The position numbers and the translations under genes are program-made. DNA of 54,980 nucleotides, from positions 1-54,980 of the forward strand of contig JAHKVW010000132.1 of assembly GCA_020624805.1 (NCBI GenBank), read 5' to 3'. Position 1 is the stretch's first letter. Every line of letters starts with the position of its first letter. The notes under the pieces are model-generated. The model worked only from the letters and a program-made list of their open reading frames with translations, made no database searches and was not told the DNA's origin. Positions 16,302 through 25,732 of this stretch are shown one piece after another. This DNA is from a bacterium. Lineage in GTDB: Bacteria > Bacillota > Clostridia > Oscillospirales > Acutalibacteraceae.

Positions 16302-16998
16302 GGACGTAATCGTAGCCTGCGATTTTTCAAGCGCGGAAGCTACCTTCAACTTTCTCGACAAGTTCGAGAACGAGGCGCGTAAGCCGTTCGTCAAGATCGG
16401 CATGGAGCTGTTTTACGCGGAGGGTCCGTCCATCGTGCGTGAGATCAAGCGCAGAGGACACAAGATCTTCCTCGATTTAAAGCTCCACGACATCCCTAAC
16501 ACCGTCATGAAAGCGATGCGGGTATTGAGCGGACTCGATGTGGATATCACCAATCTGCACGCCGCCGGTACCAAGGCGATGATGCAGGCGGCTTTGGAGG
16601 GACTGACCCGTCCCGACGGCAGTCGTCCTCTGCTGATCGCGGTGACCCAGCTGACCTCCACCGATCAGCAGGCGATGGAAAACGACCTGCTGATCAAAGA
16701 ACCGATCGATCAGGTGGTCATGCACTACGCGAAGAACGCGATGGAAAGCGGTCTTGACGGCGTGGTATGCTCTCCGCTCGAAGCGGGCAAGGTGCATGAG
16801 ACCTGCGGTCACAGCTTTTTGACCATCACACCGGGCGTGCGTTTCGCGGACGGCGATATCGGCGACCAAAAGCGCGTGATGACCCCCAAGGCGGCTAAAG
16901 AGATCGGCTCCGATTATATTGTTGTCGGCAGACCGATCACCGCGGCAAAGGATCCCGTCGCGGCATACAGAAGATGTGTGGAAGAATTCATCGGCTGA
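16294..16998 (+). CDS. pyrF: Orotidine 5'-phosphate decarboxylase
   Basis: Decarboxylates OMP to UMP, the last step of de novo pyrimidine synthesis. The 234 residues contain the catalytic FLDLKLHDIPNTV, with the Lys-Asp-Lys-Asp type array, an early VACDFS, and the late phosphate-binding ITPGVRF and VGRPIT. The ATG overlaps the pyrD stop by eight bases and uses GGAGG inside pyrD. A MITE-like repeat separates it from pyrE. Confidence 0.96.
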   Translation: MGKDVIVACDFSSAEATFNFLDKFENEARKPFVKIGMELFYAEGPSIVREIKRRGHKIFLDLKLHDIPNTVMKAMRVLSGLDVDITNLHAAGTKAMMQAALEGLTRPDGSRPLLIAVTQLTSTDQQAMENDLLIKEPIDQVVMHYAKNAMESGLDGVVCSPLEAGKVHETCGHSFLTITPGVRFADGDIGDQKRVMTPKAAKEIGSDYIVVGRPITAAKDPVAAYRRCVEEFIG

Positions 16999-17015
16999 CA
17001 CTGATGAATGTGAAG

Positions 17016-17149
17016 GGCTCCCTTTCCTAAGGGAGCTGTCACAGACACTTGTGTCAGTGACTGAGGGTTGAAAAAACGTGGCAGTTCAATGACTTGGATT
17101 GATAAAATGATCGGTCTCAACCCTCCAACCTCCCTAAAAAAGGGAGGCT
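17016..17149. repeat. MITE-like element between pyrF and pyrE
   Basis: Starts GGCTCCCTTTCCTAAGGGAG and ends with the inverted CTCCCT...AGGGAGGC. An inner dyad, GTCACAGACACTTGTGTCAGT, is followed by CTGAGGGTTGA, matched by TCAACCCTCC near the other end. The same architecture is found at 24663-24815 and 48404-48553. Confidence 0.8.
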
Positions 17150-17165
17150 TTGAAAGGAGAATTAT

Positions 17166-17810
17166 ATGGAACTGAATATCAAAATCGCAAAGGATTTATT
17201 AAAGATAAAGGCGGTCTTTTTCCGCCCCGAAGAGCCGTTCACATGGGCGAGCGGCATCAAAAGCCCTGTCTACTGCGACAACCGCCTGACCCTGTCGGAC
17301 ACGGAGGTTCGTACCGACGTTGAGACCGGGCTCGCGACCCTGATCAAAGAGAATTACCCCGAGGTCGAGGTGCTGATGGGTACCTCCACCGCCGGTATCG
17401 CTCACGCGGCGATCACCGCTCACCTGATGGGACTGCCGATGGGCTATGTACGCTCCGGTCACAAGGATCACGGCAGACAGAACCAGATCGAGGGCAGACT
17501 CGAGAAGGGACAGAAGGTCGTCGTCGTCGAGGATCTGATCTCCACCGGCGGTTCCGTGCTCGAGGTCGTCGACGTGCTCCGTGAGGCAGGCGCCGAGGTG
17601 CTGGGCATCGTGTCCATCTTCACCTACGGCATGCAGAAGGGGCTTGACCGTCTGGCTGCCGCCGACGTCAGGAACATCTCGCTGACCAACTTCGACGTGA
17701 TCGCGAAGGTCGCCGCCGAGGACGGCTACATCAAGCCCGAGGACGTTAAAAGACTCATCAAATTCCGCAACAATCCCTCCGACGAGAGCTGGATCGGAGG
17801 ACAAGCATGA
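17166..17810 (+). CDS. pyrE: Orotate phosphoribosyltransferase
   Basis: Joins orotate and PRPP to OMP. The 214-residue type I phosphoribosyltransferase shows the PRPP-binding [14 protein letters not shown], the flexible loop [12 protein letters not shown] and the early [17 protein letters not shown] precedes the ATG; the site lies at the very end of the inserted repeat. Its stop overlaps the pyrB start as ATGA. Confidence 0.96.
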   Translation: MELNIKIAKDLLKIKAVFFRPEEPFTWASGIKSPVYCDNRLTLSDTEVRTDVETGLATLIKENYPEVEVLMGTSTAGIAHAAITAHLMGLPMGYVRSGHKDHGRQNQIEGRLEKGQKVVVVEDLISTGGSVLEVVDVLREAGAEVLGIVSIFTYGMQKGLDRLAAADVRNISLTNFDVIAKVAAEDGYIKPEDVKRLIKFRNNPSDESWIGGQA

Positions 17811-18730
17811 GGTCTGTTCTCGATATCGTCGATCTGTCTGTCGACGAGCTGCAGGAGCTCATGCAGACAGCCTGCGACATCATCGACAATCCCGAAAAGT
17901 ATCAGGAGGTCTGCCGGCACAAGAAGCTCGCGACCCTGTTTTTTGAACCCTCCACCCGTACCCGCCTGAGCTTTGAGGCGGCGATGTACGAGCTGGGCGG
18001 CAACGTGATCTCGGTATCCTCCGCGAACAACAGCTCCGCGGCTAAGGGTGAATCCGTCGCCGATACCGCCAAGACCGTGTCCTGCTACGCGGACATCATC
18101 GCGATGCGCCACCCGAAGGAGGGAGCGGCGATGGTAGCCGCCGCAGCCGCGTCCATCCCGGTTATCAACGCCGGTGACGGCGGTCATAATCATCCGACCC
18201 AGACGCTCGCCGATCTCTTGACGATCTACCGCGAAAAAGGGAAGATGGAGAATCTGACCATCGGTCTGTGCGGCGACTTGAAATTCGGCAGAACCGTTCA
18301 TTCTCTTATTAACGCAATGTCGCGGTATGAGGGTGTGCGATTTGTCCTTATTTCTCCAGAAGAATTAAAAGTGCCGAGCTACGTCAAAAAGGACGTTCTC
18401 CAGCGCAAGCGGATCCCGTATTTGCAGACCACGAGTCTGGAGGACGTTATGCCGCAGCTCGATATCCTGTATATGACGCGCGTTCAGCGTGAGCGTTTCT
18501 TCAATGAAGAGGATTATTTACGGCTCAAGGACAGCTACATCCTCACGCCGCAAAAGCTGATGACCGCGAAAAAGGATCTGGCGATCATGCACCCGCTGCC
18601 CCGTGTCAATGAGATCAGCGTCGCCATCGACGACGATCCCCGCGCCTGCTACTTCAAGCAGGTTTTGAACGGCAAGTACATGCGCATGGCGCTGATTCTG
18701 AAATTACTCAAGGAGGCGGGCACGATATGA
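17807..18730 (+). CDS. pyrB: Aspartate carbamoyltransferase, catalytic subunit
   Basis: Condenses carbamoyl phosphate with aspartate. The 307 residues contain the carbamoyl-phosphate loop [12 protein letters not shown], the [12 protein letters not shown] motif and the late MHPLPR loop. It is coupled by four-base overlaps to pyrE before it and pyrI after it, so a PyrB-PyrI allosteric holoenzyme as in enterobacteria is expected. Confidence 0.97.
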   Translation: MRSVLDIVDLSVDELQELMQTACDIIDNPEKYQEVCRHKKLATLFFEPSTRTRLSFEAAMYELGGNVISVSSANNSSAAKGESVADTAKTVSCYADIIAMRHPKEGAAMVAAAAASIPVINAGDGGHNHPTQTLADLLTIYREKGKMENLTIGLCGDLKFGRTVHSLINAMSRYEGVRFVLISPEELKVPSYVKKDVLQRKRIPYLQTTSLEDVMPQLDILYMTRVQRERFFNEEDYLRLKDSYILTPQKLMTAKKDLAIMHPLPRVNEISVAIDDDPRACYFKQVLNGKYMRMALILKLLKEAGTI

Positions 18731-19152
18731 ATATCGATTCCATCCGTGACGGCGTCGTCATCGACCACATCACCGCCGGACGCGGTATGCGGCTGTATGA
18801 GCTGCTGCACCTCGATGATCTGGACTGCTCCGTCGCGATCATCAAAAACGTCACCTCAAAGAAGATGGCGAAGAAGGATATCATCAAGATCGATTCCAAG
18901 ACCCATATCAACATGGACGTCATCGGCTTCGTCGATCCGCAGGCGACCGTCAACATCATCCGTGACGGCGAGCTGGTACGCAAGCGCTGTATCGAGATGC
19001 CGCTCGAGCTGACCAACGTCATCCGCTGTATGAATCCGCGCTGTATCACCACGACGGAACAGGAGCTCGACCATGTATTCCGCCTGACGGATAAAGAGAA
19101 TAAGATCTACCGCTGTATCTACTGCGAAACCAAAGCTGAAAGGAAGTATTAA
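18727..19152 (+). CDS. pyrI: Aspartate carbamoyltransferase, regulatory subunit
   Basis: Allosteric partner of PyrB that binds nucleotide effectors. Its 141 residues carry an N-terminal effector domain ([14 protein letters not shown] at 8-21) and a C-terminal zinc site, Cys101-x4-Cys106 and Cys130-x2-Cys133. It overlaps pyrB by four bases. guaB starts two bases after its stop, so pyrimidine and purine genes are joined without a gap. Confidence 0.96.
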   Translation: MNIDSIRDGVVIDHITAGRGMRLYELLHLDDLDCSVAIIKNVTSKKMAKKDIIKIDSKTHINMDVIGFVDPQATVNIIRDGELVRKRCIEMPLELTNVIRCMNPRCITTTEQELDHVFRLTDKENKIYRCIYCETKAERKY

Positions 19153-19154
19153 AG

Positions 19155-20660
19155 ATGGCAACTTTTATCAATGAACCTGCCCATACTTTTAATGAATATC
19201 TGCTCATCCCGGGTTACTCCTCTTCGGAGTGCGTACCCGCAAATGTCACCCTGAGAACCCCTCTCGTCAAGTACAAGAAGGGTGAAGAGAGCGCGATCAC
19301 CATGAATATCCCGCTCGTATCCGCGATCATGCAGGCGGTATCCGGCGACAAGCTCGCCGTAGCCCTCGCGACACAGGGCGGCGTGAGCTTCATTTACGGC
19401 TCCCAGAGCGTTGAGAACGAAGCGGCGATGGTCAAAAGAGCAAAGAGCTACAAGGCGGGCTTTGTCCAGAGCGACAGCAATATCCGTCCCGACGCGACTC
19501 TGGCGGACGTCATCGAGCTGACCGAGCGCACCGGTCACAGCACACTGGCTGTCACCGAGAGCGGTAAGCCCGACGGCAAGCTCCTCGGCGTCGTCACCAG
19601 CCGTGACTACCGCGTCAGCCGTATGGATAAGAACGAGAAGGTCGAGAGCTTCATGACCCCGTTCGATAAGCTGATCTACGCCTATGAGGGCGCGACCCTG
19701 TCCGAGTGCAACGACATCATCTGGGATCACAAGCTCAATTCCCTGCCCGTGATCTCTAAGGACGGCAAAATGAGATACTTCGTTTTCCGCAAGGACTACG
19801 ACAGCCATAAGGCGAATCCCAACGAACTGCTCGATGAGCACAAGCGTTATGTTGTCGGCGCGGGCATCAATACCCGCGACTATGCCGAGCGTGTTCCCGC
19901 GCTGATCGAGGCGGGCGCCGACGTGTTGTGCATCGACTCCTCCGAGGGCTTCTCGGAGTGGCAGAAGCTGACCATCGACTGGATCCGTGAGAACTACGGC
20001 GACAGCGTCAAGGTAGGCGCGGGCAACGTCGTCGACGCGGAAGGCTTCCGCTATCTCGCCGACTGCGGCGCCGACTTCATCAAGGTCGGTATCGGCGGCG
20101 GTTCGATCTGTATCACCCGCGAGACCAAGGGTATCGGCCGCGGTCAGGCTACCGCGCTGATCGAGGTCTGTGCCGAGAGAGATAAGTATTTTGAAGAGAC
20201 CGGCGTATACATCCCCGTCTGCTCCGACGGCGGTATCGTATACGATCACCATATCACGCTGGCGCTGGCGATGGGCGCCGACTTCATCATGCTGGGCAGA
20301 TATTTTGCCCGCTTTGACGAGAGCCCGTCCAACAAGGTCAGCATCAACGGCACCTATTATAAAGAGTATTGGGGCGAGGGTTCTCAGCGCGCGAGAAACT
20401 GGCAGCGCTATGACCTCGGCGGCGATAAGAAGCTCAGCTTTGAAGAGGGCGTCGATTCTCTCGTACCGTACGCGGGTTCGTTGAAGGACAATGTCGCGCT
20501 GTCGCTCAGTAAGGTCAAGTCGACCATGTGCAACTGCGGCGCGCTGACCATCCGCGAATTACAGGAAAAGGCGAAGCTCACCCTCGTATCCGCGACCTCG
20601 ATCGTCGAGGGCGGCGCGCACGACGTTATCCAGAAGGATAAGAGCTCCGCGATGAAATAA
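19155..20660 (+). CDS. guaB: IMP dehydrogenase
   Basis: NAD+-dependent oxidation of IMP to XMP, committing flux to guanine nucleotides. The 501-residue barrel carries a central CBS pair (about residues 105-225) and the active-site loop GSICITRET with Cys319. [19 protein letters not shown] and the tail GGAHDV follow. AAAGGAAG in the end of pyrI is the ribosome site. It closes the pyrimidine block and opens the purine block. No purine-sensing riboswitch precedes it, since there is no room. Confidence 0.93.
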   Translation: MATFINEPAHTFNEYLLIPGYSSSECVPANVTLRTPLVKYKKGEESAITMNIPLVSAIMQAVSGDKLAVALATQGGVSFIYGSQSVENEAAMVKRAKSYKAGFVQSDSNIRPDATLADVIELTERTGHSTLAVTESGKPDGKLLGVVTSRDYRVSRMDKNEKVESFMTPFDKLIYAYEGATLSECNDIIWDHKLNSLPVISKDGKMRYFVFRKDYDSHKANPNELLDEHKRYVVGAGINTRDYAERVPALIEAGADVLCIDSSEGFSEWQKLTIDWIRENYGDSVKVGAGNVVDAEGFRYLADCGADFIKVGIGGGSICITRETKGIGRGQATALIEVCAERDKYFEETGVYIPVCSDGGIVYDHHITLALAMGADFIMLGRYFARFDESPSNKVSINGTYYKEYWGEGSQRARNWQRYDLGGDKKLSFEEGVDSLVPYAGSLKDNVALSLSKVKSTMCNCGALTIRELQEKAKLTLVSATSIVEGGAHDVIQKDKSSAMK

Positions 20661-20668
20661 ATATGAAT

Positions 20669-20720
20669 TGTAGGGACGGTCATTGACCGTCCGCGGACGA
20701 GCAATGCTCGTCCCTACAAA
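20669..20720. repeat. TGTAGGGA-type double-hairpin repeat, copy 2
   Basis: Nearly identical to 11133-11183: TGTAGGGACGGTCATTGACC at the left, ACGAGCAATGCTCGT and CCCTACA at the right. It fills the 77-base gap between guaB and purE. Confidence 0.8.
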
Positions 20721-20737
20721 ACTCGGAGGTATATGAA

Positions 20738-21226
20738 ATGAAAAAAGTCGGGATCATCATGGGCTCCGACAGCGATCTGCCGATCGTCAAAAAGGCGACC
20801 GACATGCTGTCGACCCTCGACATTCCTTTTGAAGTACACGTTTATTCCGCGCACCGCACTCCCGTTGAAGCATCCGAATTCGCGAAAAACGCTCGCGAGC
20901 GCGGCTTCGGCGTATTGATCGCCGCGGCGGGTATGGCGGCGCACTTAGCGGGCGCGATCGCCGCGAACACCACCCTGCCCGTCATCGGCATCCCCTGCAA
21001 GGGCGGCATGATGGACGGTCTGGACGCGCTGCTGTCTACCGTGCAGATGCCCACCGGTATCCCGGTGGCGACCGTCGCGATGAACGGCGCGGCAAACGCG
21101 GCGCTCTTAGCGGCGCAGATCATCGCGGTAGAAGACGCTGATCTGGCGGCAAAGCTGGACGCCAAGCGTAAAGCCGACGCGGCAGTGGTTTTGGAGAAAG
21201 ATAATACCATTTTGGAGAGATTATAA
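20738..21226 (+). CDS. purE: N5-carboxyaminoimidazole ribonucleotide mutase or AIR carboxylase
   Basis: Carboxylation step of purine synthesis that yields CAIR. The 162-residue chain shows MGSDSDLPI near the start, the SAHRTP active-site motif and [17 protein letters not shown] precedes the ATG. No purK is in the window, so a bicarbonate-independent class II enzyme is possible, but the motifs read here do not settle the class. Confidence 0.94.
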   Translation: MKKVGIIMGSDSDLPIVKKATDMLSTLDIPFEVHVYSAHRTPVEASEFAKNARERGFGVLIAAAGMAAHLAGAIAANTTLPVIGIPCKGGMMDGLDALLSTVQMPTGIPVATVAMNGAANAALLAAQIIAVEDADLAAKLDAKRKADAAVVLEKDNTILERL

Positions 21227-21397
21227 AAGCCTTCCCCTTGAGGGGAAGGTGGGCTTTTGACTCTTAAAGAGTCAAAAGGTCGGATGAGGTGGAAACCTTT
21301 CCGATAAATCAATCTACAGGATGAGAAGGAAACGCTTCCACCTCATCCGTCACCGCCTTGATCGGCGGCGACACCTTCCCCTCAAGGGGAAGGCTTT
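21227..21397. repeat. MITE-like element (CCTTCCCC-ended) between purE and purF
   Basis: AAGCCTTCCCCTTGAGGGGA at the left is inverted at the right end. GGTCGGATGAGGTGGAA and TTCCACCTCATCCG form the second paired block. It belongs to the same subfamily as 28362-28563, 50408-50613 and 54592-54863. Confidence 0.8.
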
Positions 21398-21432
21398 GTG
21401 GATTGCATAACACCTGAGGAGGTATATGAATC

Positions 21433-22857
21433 ATGGGTGGCTTTTTCGGCATAACGTCAACCGAAGACTGCATGATGGATGTGTTCTTCGGCGTTGACTA
21501 CCATTCCCATCTCGGCACACGGCGCGGCGGACTCGCCGCCTACGATCCCGGGGTAGGCTTACAAAGAAAGATCCATAATATAGAAAACGCACCGTTCAGA
21601 ACAAAGTTTCTGCATATTTTTGATGAGATGGTCGGCACCTCGGCGATCGGCGTCATTTCGGACACCGATCCTCAGCCGATGCTGATCCGCTCTCATTTAG
21701 GCACCTACGCGATCTGCAGCGTGGGTATCATCAATAACGCGGAGGAGCTGATCGAAAGGCACCTCAAGCATTCTTACGGCCATTTCGACGCGATGACCGG
21801 CGGCAAGGTGAATTCCACCGAGCTGCTCGCGGCGCTGATCGATACACAGAGTAGCTTTGCCGAGGGTATCAAGTTTGCCCAGAGCATCATCGACGGCACA
21901 CAGAACATCCTGATCCTCTTGGAGGACGGCTCTCTGATCGCCGCGCGTGATAAGGTCGGCAGACTGCCTGTCTGTATCGGCAGGAGCGAGTACGGCTACG
22001 CGGTGTCCTTTGAGAGCTACGCGTACCAGAAGCTCGGCTATGAGGACGACAGAGAGTTGGGCCCCGGCGAGATCGTTTTGCTCACGCCGACCTATCTCAA
22101 ACAGCTCGCGAAGCCCGGCAAGAAAAAGCGTATCTGCTCCTTCTTGTGGAGCTACTACGGCTATCCGACCTCGACCTATGAGGGCGTGAACGTCGAATTG
22201 ATGCGCTACCGCAACGGCGCGATCATGGCGCACCACGATCAAAAGAATCTCGGCGACATCAACGTCGATTATGTCGGCGGTGTGCCGGATTCGGGTACGC
22301 CCCACGCGATCGGCTACGCCAATGAGAGCAGCAAGCCCTTCGCACGCGCGTTCATCAAATACACACCGACATGGTCGCGCTCCTTTATGCCGACCAACCA
22401 GACCGACCGCAACAAGATCGCGAAGATGAAGCAGATTCCCGTCTATGATCTGATCACCGACAAAGACCTGCTCTTTGTGGACGACTCCATCGTGCGCGGC
22501 ACTCAGCTCAGAGAAACGGTCGAGTTCCTGTATGAGAACGGCGCCAAGAGCGTGCATATGCGCTCGGCGTGTCCGCCGATCATGTACGGCTGCAAGTACC
22601 TCAACTTTTCGCGCAATACATCCGATATGGATCTGATCGCGCGCAGAGTCATCCTTGAGCTCGAGGGGGAAGAGGGCTTCAATCATATCAAGGAATACGC
22701 CGACGGTTCCACGACCCGCGGCAAGAACCTGAGAAAAACCATTTGCGGAAAGCTGAAATTCGATTCACTGGATTTCCAGTCCCTCGACGGCATCGTAGAG
22801 GCGATCGGTCTCCCCAAATGCGAGCTGTGCACCTACTGCTGGGACGGCGAAGAGTAG
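21433..22857 (+). CDS. purF: PurF-like amidophosphoribosyltransferase without the N-terminal cysteine nucleophile
   Basis: First enzyme of purine synthesis, transferring an amino group to PRPP. The 474 residues have a class II glutaminase domain and a phosphoribosyltransferase domain with LLFVDDSIVRGT, then ACPPIMYGCKYLNF and the C-terminal CELCTYCWDGEE. The start is MGGFFGI instead of the usual MCGIFGI, so the catalytic cysteine is absent. The oxyanion region reads SVGIINNAEEL rather than HNGN. The glutaminase site looks dead, so it may use free ammonia or another donor. GAGGAGG precedes the ATG, so the start is firm. Confidence 0.88.
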   Translation: MGGFFGITSTEDCMMDVFFGVDYHSHLGTRRGGLAAYDPGVGLQRKIHNIENAPFRTKFLHIFDEMVGTSAIGVISDTDPQPMLIRSHLGTYAICSVGIINNAEELIERHLKHSYGHFDAMTGGKVNSTELLAALIDTQSSFAEGIKFAQSIIDGTQNILILLEDGSLIAARDKVGRLPVCIGRSEYGYAVSFESYAYQKLGYEDDRELGPGEIVLLTPTYLKQLAKPGKKKRICSFLWSYYGYPTSTYEGVNVELMRYRNGAIMAHHDQKNLGDINVDYVGGVPDSGTPHAIGYANESSKPFARAFIKYTPTWSRSFMPTNQTDRNKIAKMKQIPVYDLITDKDLLFVDDSIVRGTQLRETVEFLYENGAKSVHMRSACPPIMYGCKYLNFSRNTSDMDLIARRVILELEGEEGFNHIKEYADGSTTRGKNLRKTICGKLKFDSLDFQSLDGIVEAIGLPKCELCTYCWDGEE

Positions 22858-22875
22858 GCACGTGTGCCTTTTTAT

Positions 22876-22983
22876 GGCTCCCTTTGGTAAAGGGAGCTCC
22901 GCGCCTGAGCGCGGTGAGGGATTGTATCATTGATCGAGCAAAGCGAGAAACAAATAATGTAGGGTCGAGACCCTCCCCAACAA
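22876..22983. repeat. Truncated MITE-like element joined to a TGTAGGGTC fragment
   Basis: Starts GGCTCCCTTTGGTAAAGGGA, and shares GAGGGATTGTA and GAGCAAAGCGA with the copy at 46469-46632. It then breaks into TGTAGGGTCGAGACCCTCCC, which belongs to the TGTAGGG family. It looks like a composite of two repeats in the purF-purM gap. Confidence 0.65.
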
Positions 22984-23017
22984 AATGTTCATTGAAATGA
23001 GCAGAAAGGTTAAGAAT

Positions 23018-24067
23018 ATGAATAAAAACTCCAAATCCGACGCTTACGCCGCGGCGGGCGTCGATATCACCGCGGGTTACAAGGCGGTCGAGTTGATGAA
23101 GCAGCATGTCGCGCGTACCGCGACCGCGGGCGTATGCTCCGATGTGGGCGGCTTCGGCGGACTGTTTGAGCTGGATCTGACCGGCATCACCAAGCCGGTT
23201 CTGGTCAGCGGCACCGACGGCGTCGGCACAAAGCTCAAGCTCGCGTTCCTCATGGACAAGCATGATACCGTGGGTATCGACTGCGTGGCGATGTGCGTCA
23301 ACGATATCGTCTGTGTGGGTGCGAAGCCGCTGTTGTTCCTCGACTATATCGCCTGCGGCAAGAACGTTCCCGAGCGGATCGCGGACATCGTCAAGGGCGT
23401 TGCCGACGGCTGTGTACAGTCCGGCGCGGCGCTGATCGGCGGTGAGACCGCTGAGATGCCCGGCTTCTATCCCGAGGACGAATACGACCTCGCCGGCTAC
23501 AGCACCGGTGTGGTCGATAAAGATAAGATCATCGATAATAAGAAGATGGCGGTCGGCGACGCAGTCATCGCGCTGCCGTCCTCCGGCGTCCATTCTAACG
23601 GTTTTTCTCTCGTCCGCAAGGTATTTGACGTAGAGAACGCCGATATCAAAACACCTGTGGAGGCTCTCGGCGGCAAGAGCGTGGGCGAGACCCTGCTCAC
23701 CCCGACCAAAATCTATGTCAAGCCCGTTCTGGCGCTGCTCGACAAGGTGCAGGTCAAGGGCATCTCACATATCACCGGCGGCGGTTTTTATGAGAACATC
23801 CCGCGTTCCATCCCCGACGGTCTGTGCGCGAAGATCCGGAAGGACGCTGTCCGTATCCTGCCGATCTTCAAGCTCATTCAGGAAAAGGGCAAGATCTCGG
23901 AGCACGATATGTTCAACACCTTCAACATGGGCGTCGGCATGAGCATCGTCGTCCCTGCTTCTCAGGCGGATGAGGCGCTCGCGATCCTCAAGGCTGAGGG
24001 CGAGGACGCTTATCTCATCGGCGAGATCGTCAAGGCGCAGGGCGAGGAGAAGATCGAGTTATGTTAA
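23018..24067 (+). CDS. purM: Phosphoribosylformylglycinamidine cyclo-ligase (AIR synthetase)
   Basis: ATP-dependent ring closure of FGAM to AIR. It has 349 residues from ATG 23018, which lies eight bases after AAAGG; an in-frame ATG at 22985 falls in repeat-derived sequence. Motifs: [14 protein letters not shown] at the start, [49 protein letters not shown] and [12 protein letters not shown]. The stop overlaps purN by seven bases. Confidence 0.96.
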   Translation: MNKNSKSDAYAAAGVDITAGYKAVELMKQHVARTATAGVCSDVGGFGGLFELDLTGITKPVLVSGTDGVGTKLKLAFLMDKHDTVGIDCVAMCVNDIVCVGAKPLLFLDYIACGKNVPERIADIVKGVADGCVQSGAALIGGETAEMPGFYPEDEYDLAGYSTGVVDKDKIIDNKKMAVGDAVIALPSSGVHSNGFSLVRKVFDVENADIKTPVEALGGKSVGETLLTPTKIYVKPVLALLDKVQVKGISHITGGGFYENIPRSIPDGLCAKIRKDAVRILPIFKLIQEKGKISEHDMFNTFNMGVGMSIVVPASQADEALAILKAEGEDAYLIGEIVKAQGEEKIELC

Positions 24068-24663
24068 AGGCGAAGATCGCTGTTTTGGTTTCCGGCGGCG
24101 GCACGAATCTGCAGGCGCTGATCGACGCGCAGAACAGCGGGATCATCCATAGCGGCGAGATCACGCTGGTCATCTCCAACAACCAAAACGCCTATGCGCT
24201 GACCCGTGCCGAGAACGCCGGGATCAAAGCACTGTATATTTCTAAAAAAGAATTAAAAACACAAGAGGCATTTGAGACCGCCATGATCGACGCGCTCGAA
24301 GAAAACGGGATCGATCTGATCGTTCTCGCGGGCTTTATGTCGATTTTATCGGAGCGGTTCACCTCGCGGTATGACCACCGCATTATCAACATCCATCCGT
24401 CCTTAATCCCTTCTTTCTGTGGAACGGGATACTATGGCCTGCGGGTCCATGAGGCGGCGCTTGAAAAGGGCGTCAAGGTGACCGGCGCGACCGTCCACTT
24501 TGTCAACGAGATCCCCGACGGCGGCGAGATCATTGCTCAAAAGGCTGTCGAGGTCGAGGACGGCGACACGCCTGAGATTCTGCAAAGACGCGTCATGGAG
24601 CAGGCGGAGTGGATCATCCTGCCCGAATCGGTCGAAAAGGTTTCGGCTTCGCTGATACAATAG
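24061..24663 (+). CDS. purN: Phosphoribosylglycinamide formyltransferase
   Basis: Transfers a formyl group from 10-formyl-tetrahydrofolate to GAR. The 200 residues show [13 protein letters not shown], the catalytic region [13 protein letters not shown] with the Asn and His, and [17 protein letters not shown] near residue 140. GAGGAGA in the end of purM serves as the ribosome site. It is translationally coupled to purM. Confidence 0.96.
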   Translation: MLKAKIAVLVSGGGTNLQALIDAQNSGIIHSGEITLVISNNQNAYALTRAENAGIKALYISKKELKTQEAFETAMIDALEENGIDLIVLAGFMSILSERFTSRYDHRIINIHPSLIPSFCGTGYYGLRVHEAALEKGVKVTGATVHFVNEIPDGGEIIAQKAVEVEDGDTPEILQRRVMEQAEWIILPESVEKVSASLIQ

Positions 24664-24815
24664 GCTCCCTTTCCTAAGGGAGCTGTCGCCGGACACTTGT
24701 GTCAAGGCGACTGAGGGTTGATGGGTTGAGTTTAGATTTCTGTTTCAGAAAACTATCTTTACGTATGTGACAACCCTCCGGTGCTTCGCACCACCTCCCT
24801 TAGAAAAGGGAGGCT
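24663..24815. repeat. MITE-like element between purN and the IMP cyclohydrolase gene
   Basis: GGCTCCCTTTCCTAAGGGAG at the left and CTCCCTTAGAAAAGGGAGGC at the right. CTGAGGGTTGA near the left pairs with CAACCCTCC near the right, and small dyads lie next to each end (GCCGGACACTTGTGTC; GGTGCTTCGCACC). Confidence 0.8.
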
Positions 24816-24852
24816 TATAAGGTTTCAATCATTATTTTGGGGGTATATGAAA

Positions 24853-25572
24853 ATGAACATCTATAAAATCAACGATATCGCCGAGCTGCTCGAGGGCAAC
24901 ACCTATCCGGGCAGAGGCATCATCATCGGCAAGACTGCCGACGGCACCAAGGCGGCGACCGCTTACTTTATCATGGGTCGCAGCGCCAATTCCAGAAACC
25001 GCATCTTCACCGAGCGCGACGGCGCGGTATTCACCGAGCCCTTCGACGCATCTAAGGTCGAAGATCCCTCGCTGATCATCTATGCGGCGATCCGTGAGTA
25101 TGAGAACAACCTGATCGTCACCAACGGCGACCAGACCGACACCATCTATGAGGGTCTGCAGAACGGCAAGTGCTTCAATGGTTCTCTCAAGAGCCGTGAA
25201 TTCGAGCCCGACGCGCCGAATCTCACACCCCGTATCAGCGGTATGCTGACCTTTGAGGACGGCGATTTCAGCTATCAGATGTCCATCCTCAAGTCCATCG
25301 ACCCCGAGGGCAGCGACTGCGCGCGTTACCTGTTCAGCTATCCGTCCAAGGCGGGCTTAGGTCACTTCATCCACACCTATGTCTGCGACGGCAATCCGAT
25401 CCCGACTTTCCAGGGAGAACCCGAGAGAGTCGCGATCGACGACGATATCGACGCTTTTACCGACAAGCTGTGGAACGCGCTGGACGAGGACAACAAGATC
25501 TCGCTGTATGTCAGATACATCGACCTCGAGACCGGCGAGGAAGAGAATCGTCTGGTTAATAAGAACGGTTAA
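24853..25572 (+). CDS. IMP cyclohydrolase, PurO-like type
   Basis: Last step of IMP synthesis, cyclising FAICAR. The 239 residues match the IMP cyclohydrolase family related to archaeal PurO and not the PurH C-terminal half: YPGRGIIIGKTADG, YFIMGRSANSRNR, YAAIREYENNLIVTNGDQTD and PRISGM. The ATG at 24853 is nine bases after a G5 run; ATG 24847 is too close to it. It sits directly before a stand-alone AICAR transformylase, so the two replace the usual fused PurH. Confidence 0.87.
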   Translation: MNIYKINDIAELLEGNTYPGRGIIIGKTADGTKAATAYFIMGRSANSRNRIFTERDGAVFTEPFDASKVEDPSLIIYAAIREYENNLIVTNGDQTDTIYEGLQNGKCFNGSLKSREFEPDAPNLTPRISGMLTFEDGDFSYQMSILKSIDPEGSDCARYLFSYPSKAGLGHFIHTYVCDGNPIPTFQGEPERVAIDDDIDAFTDKLWNALDEDNKISLYVRYIDLETGEEENRLVNKNG

Positions 25573-25573
25573 T

Positions 25574-25710
25574 AGCCTCCCTTTTCTAAGGAAGGTGCCC
25601 GATAGGGCGGAGGGTTGATCGTTGTATTACGATATTCTTTGAAAAATCATCTTGATTTTGCGTATCAACCCCCGGTCGCTATGGCGACAGCCCCCTTAGG
25701 AAAGGGGGCC
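25574..25710. repeat. MITE-like element between the two split PurH functions
   Basis: AGCCTCCCTTTTCTAAGGAA at the left and CCCCCTTAGGAAAGGGGGCC at the right are inverted. GGAGGGTTGATCG and ATCAACCCCCGG are the second paired block. Confidence 0.75.
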
Positions 25711-25732
25711 AAATCAGAGAGGAGTTTTATCA

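Noticed and set aside
20661..20737. Purine or PRPP riboswitch before purE
   Set aside because: The gap is only 77 bases and is almost wholly the TGTAGGGA repeat; no aptamer core can fit.
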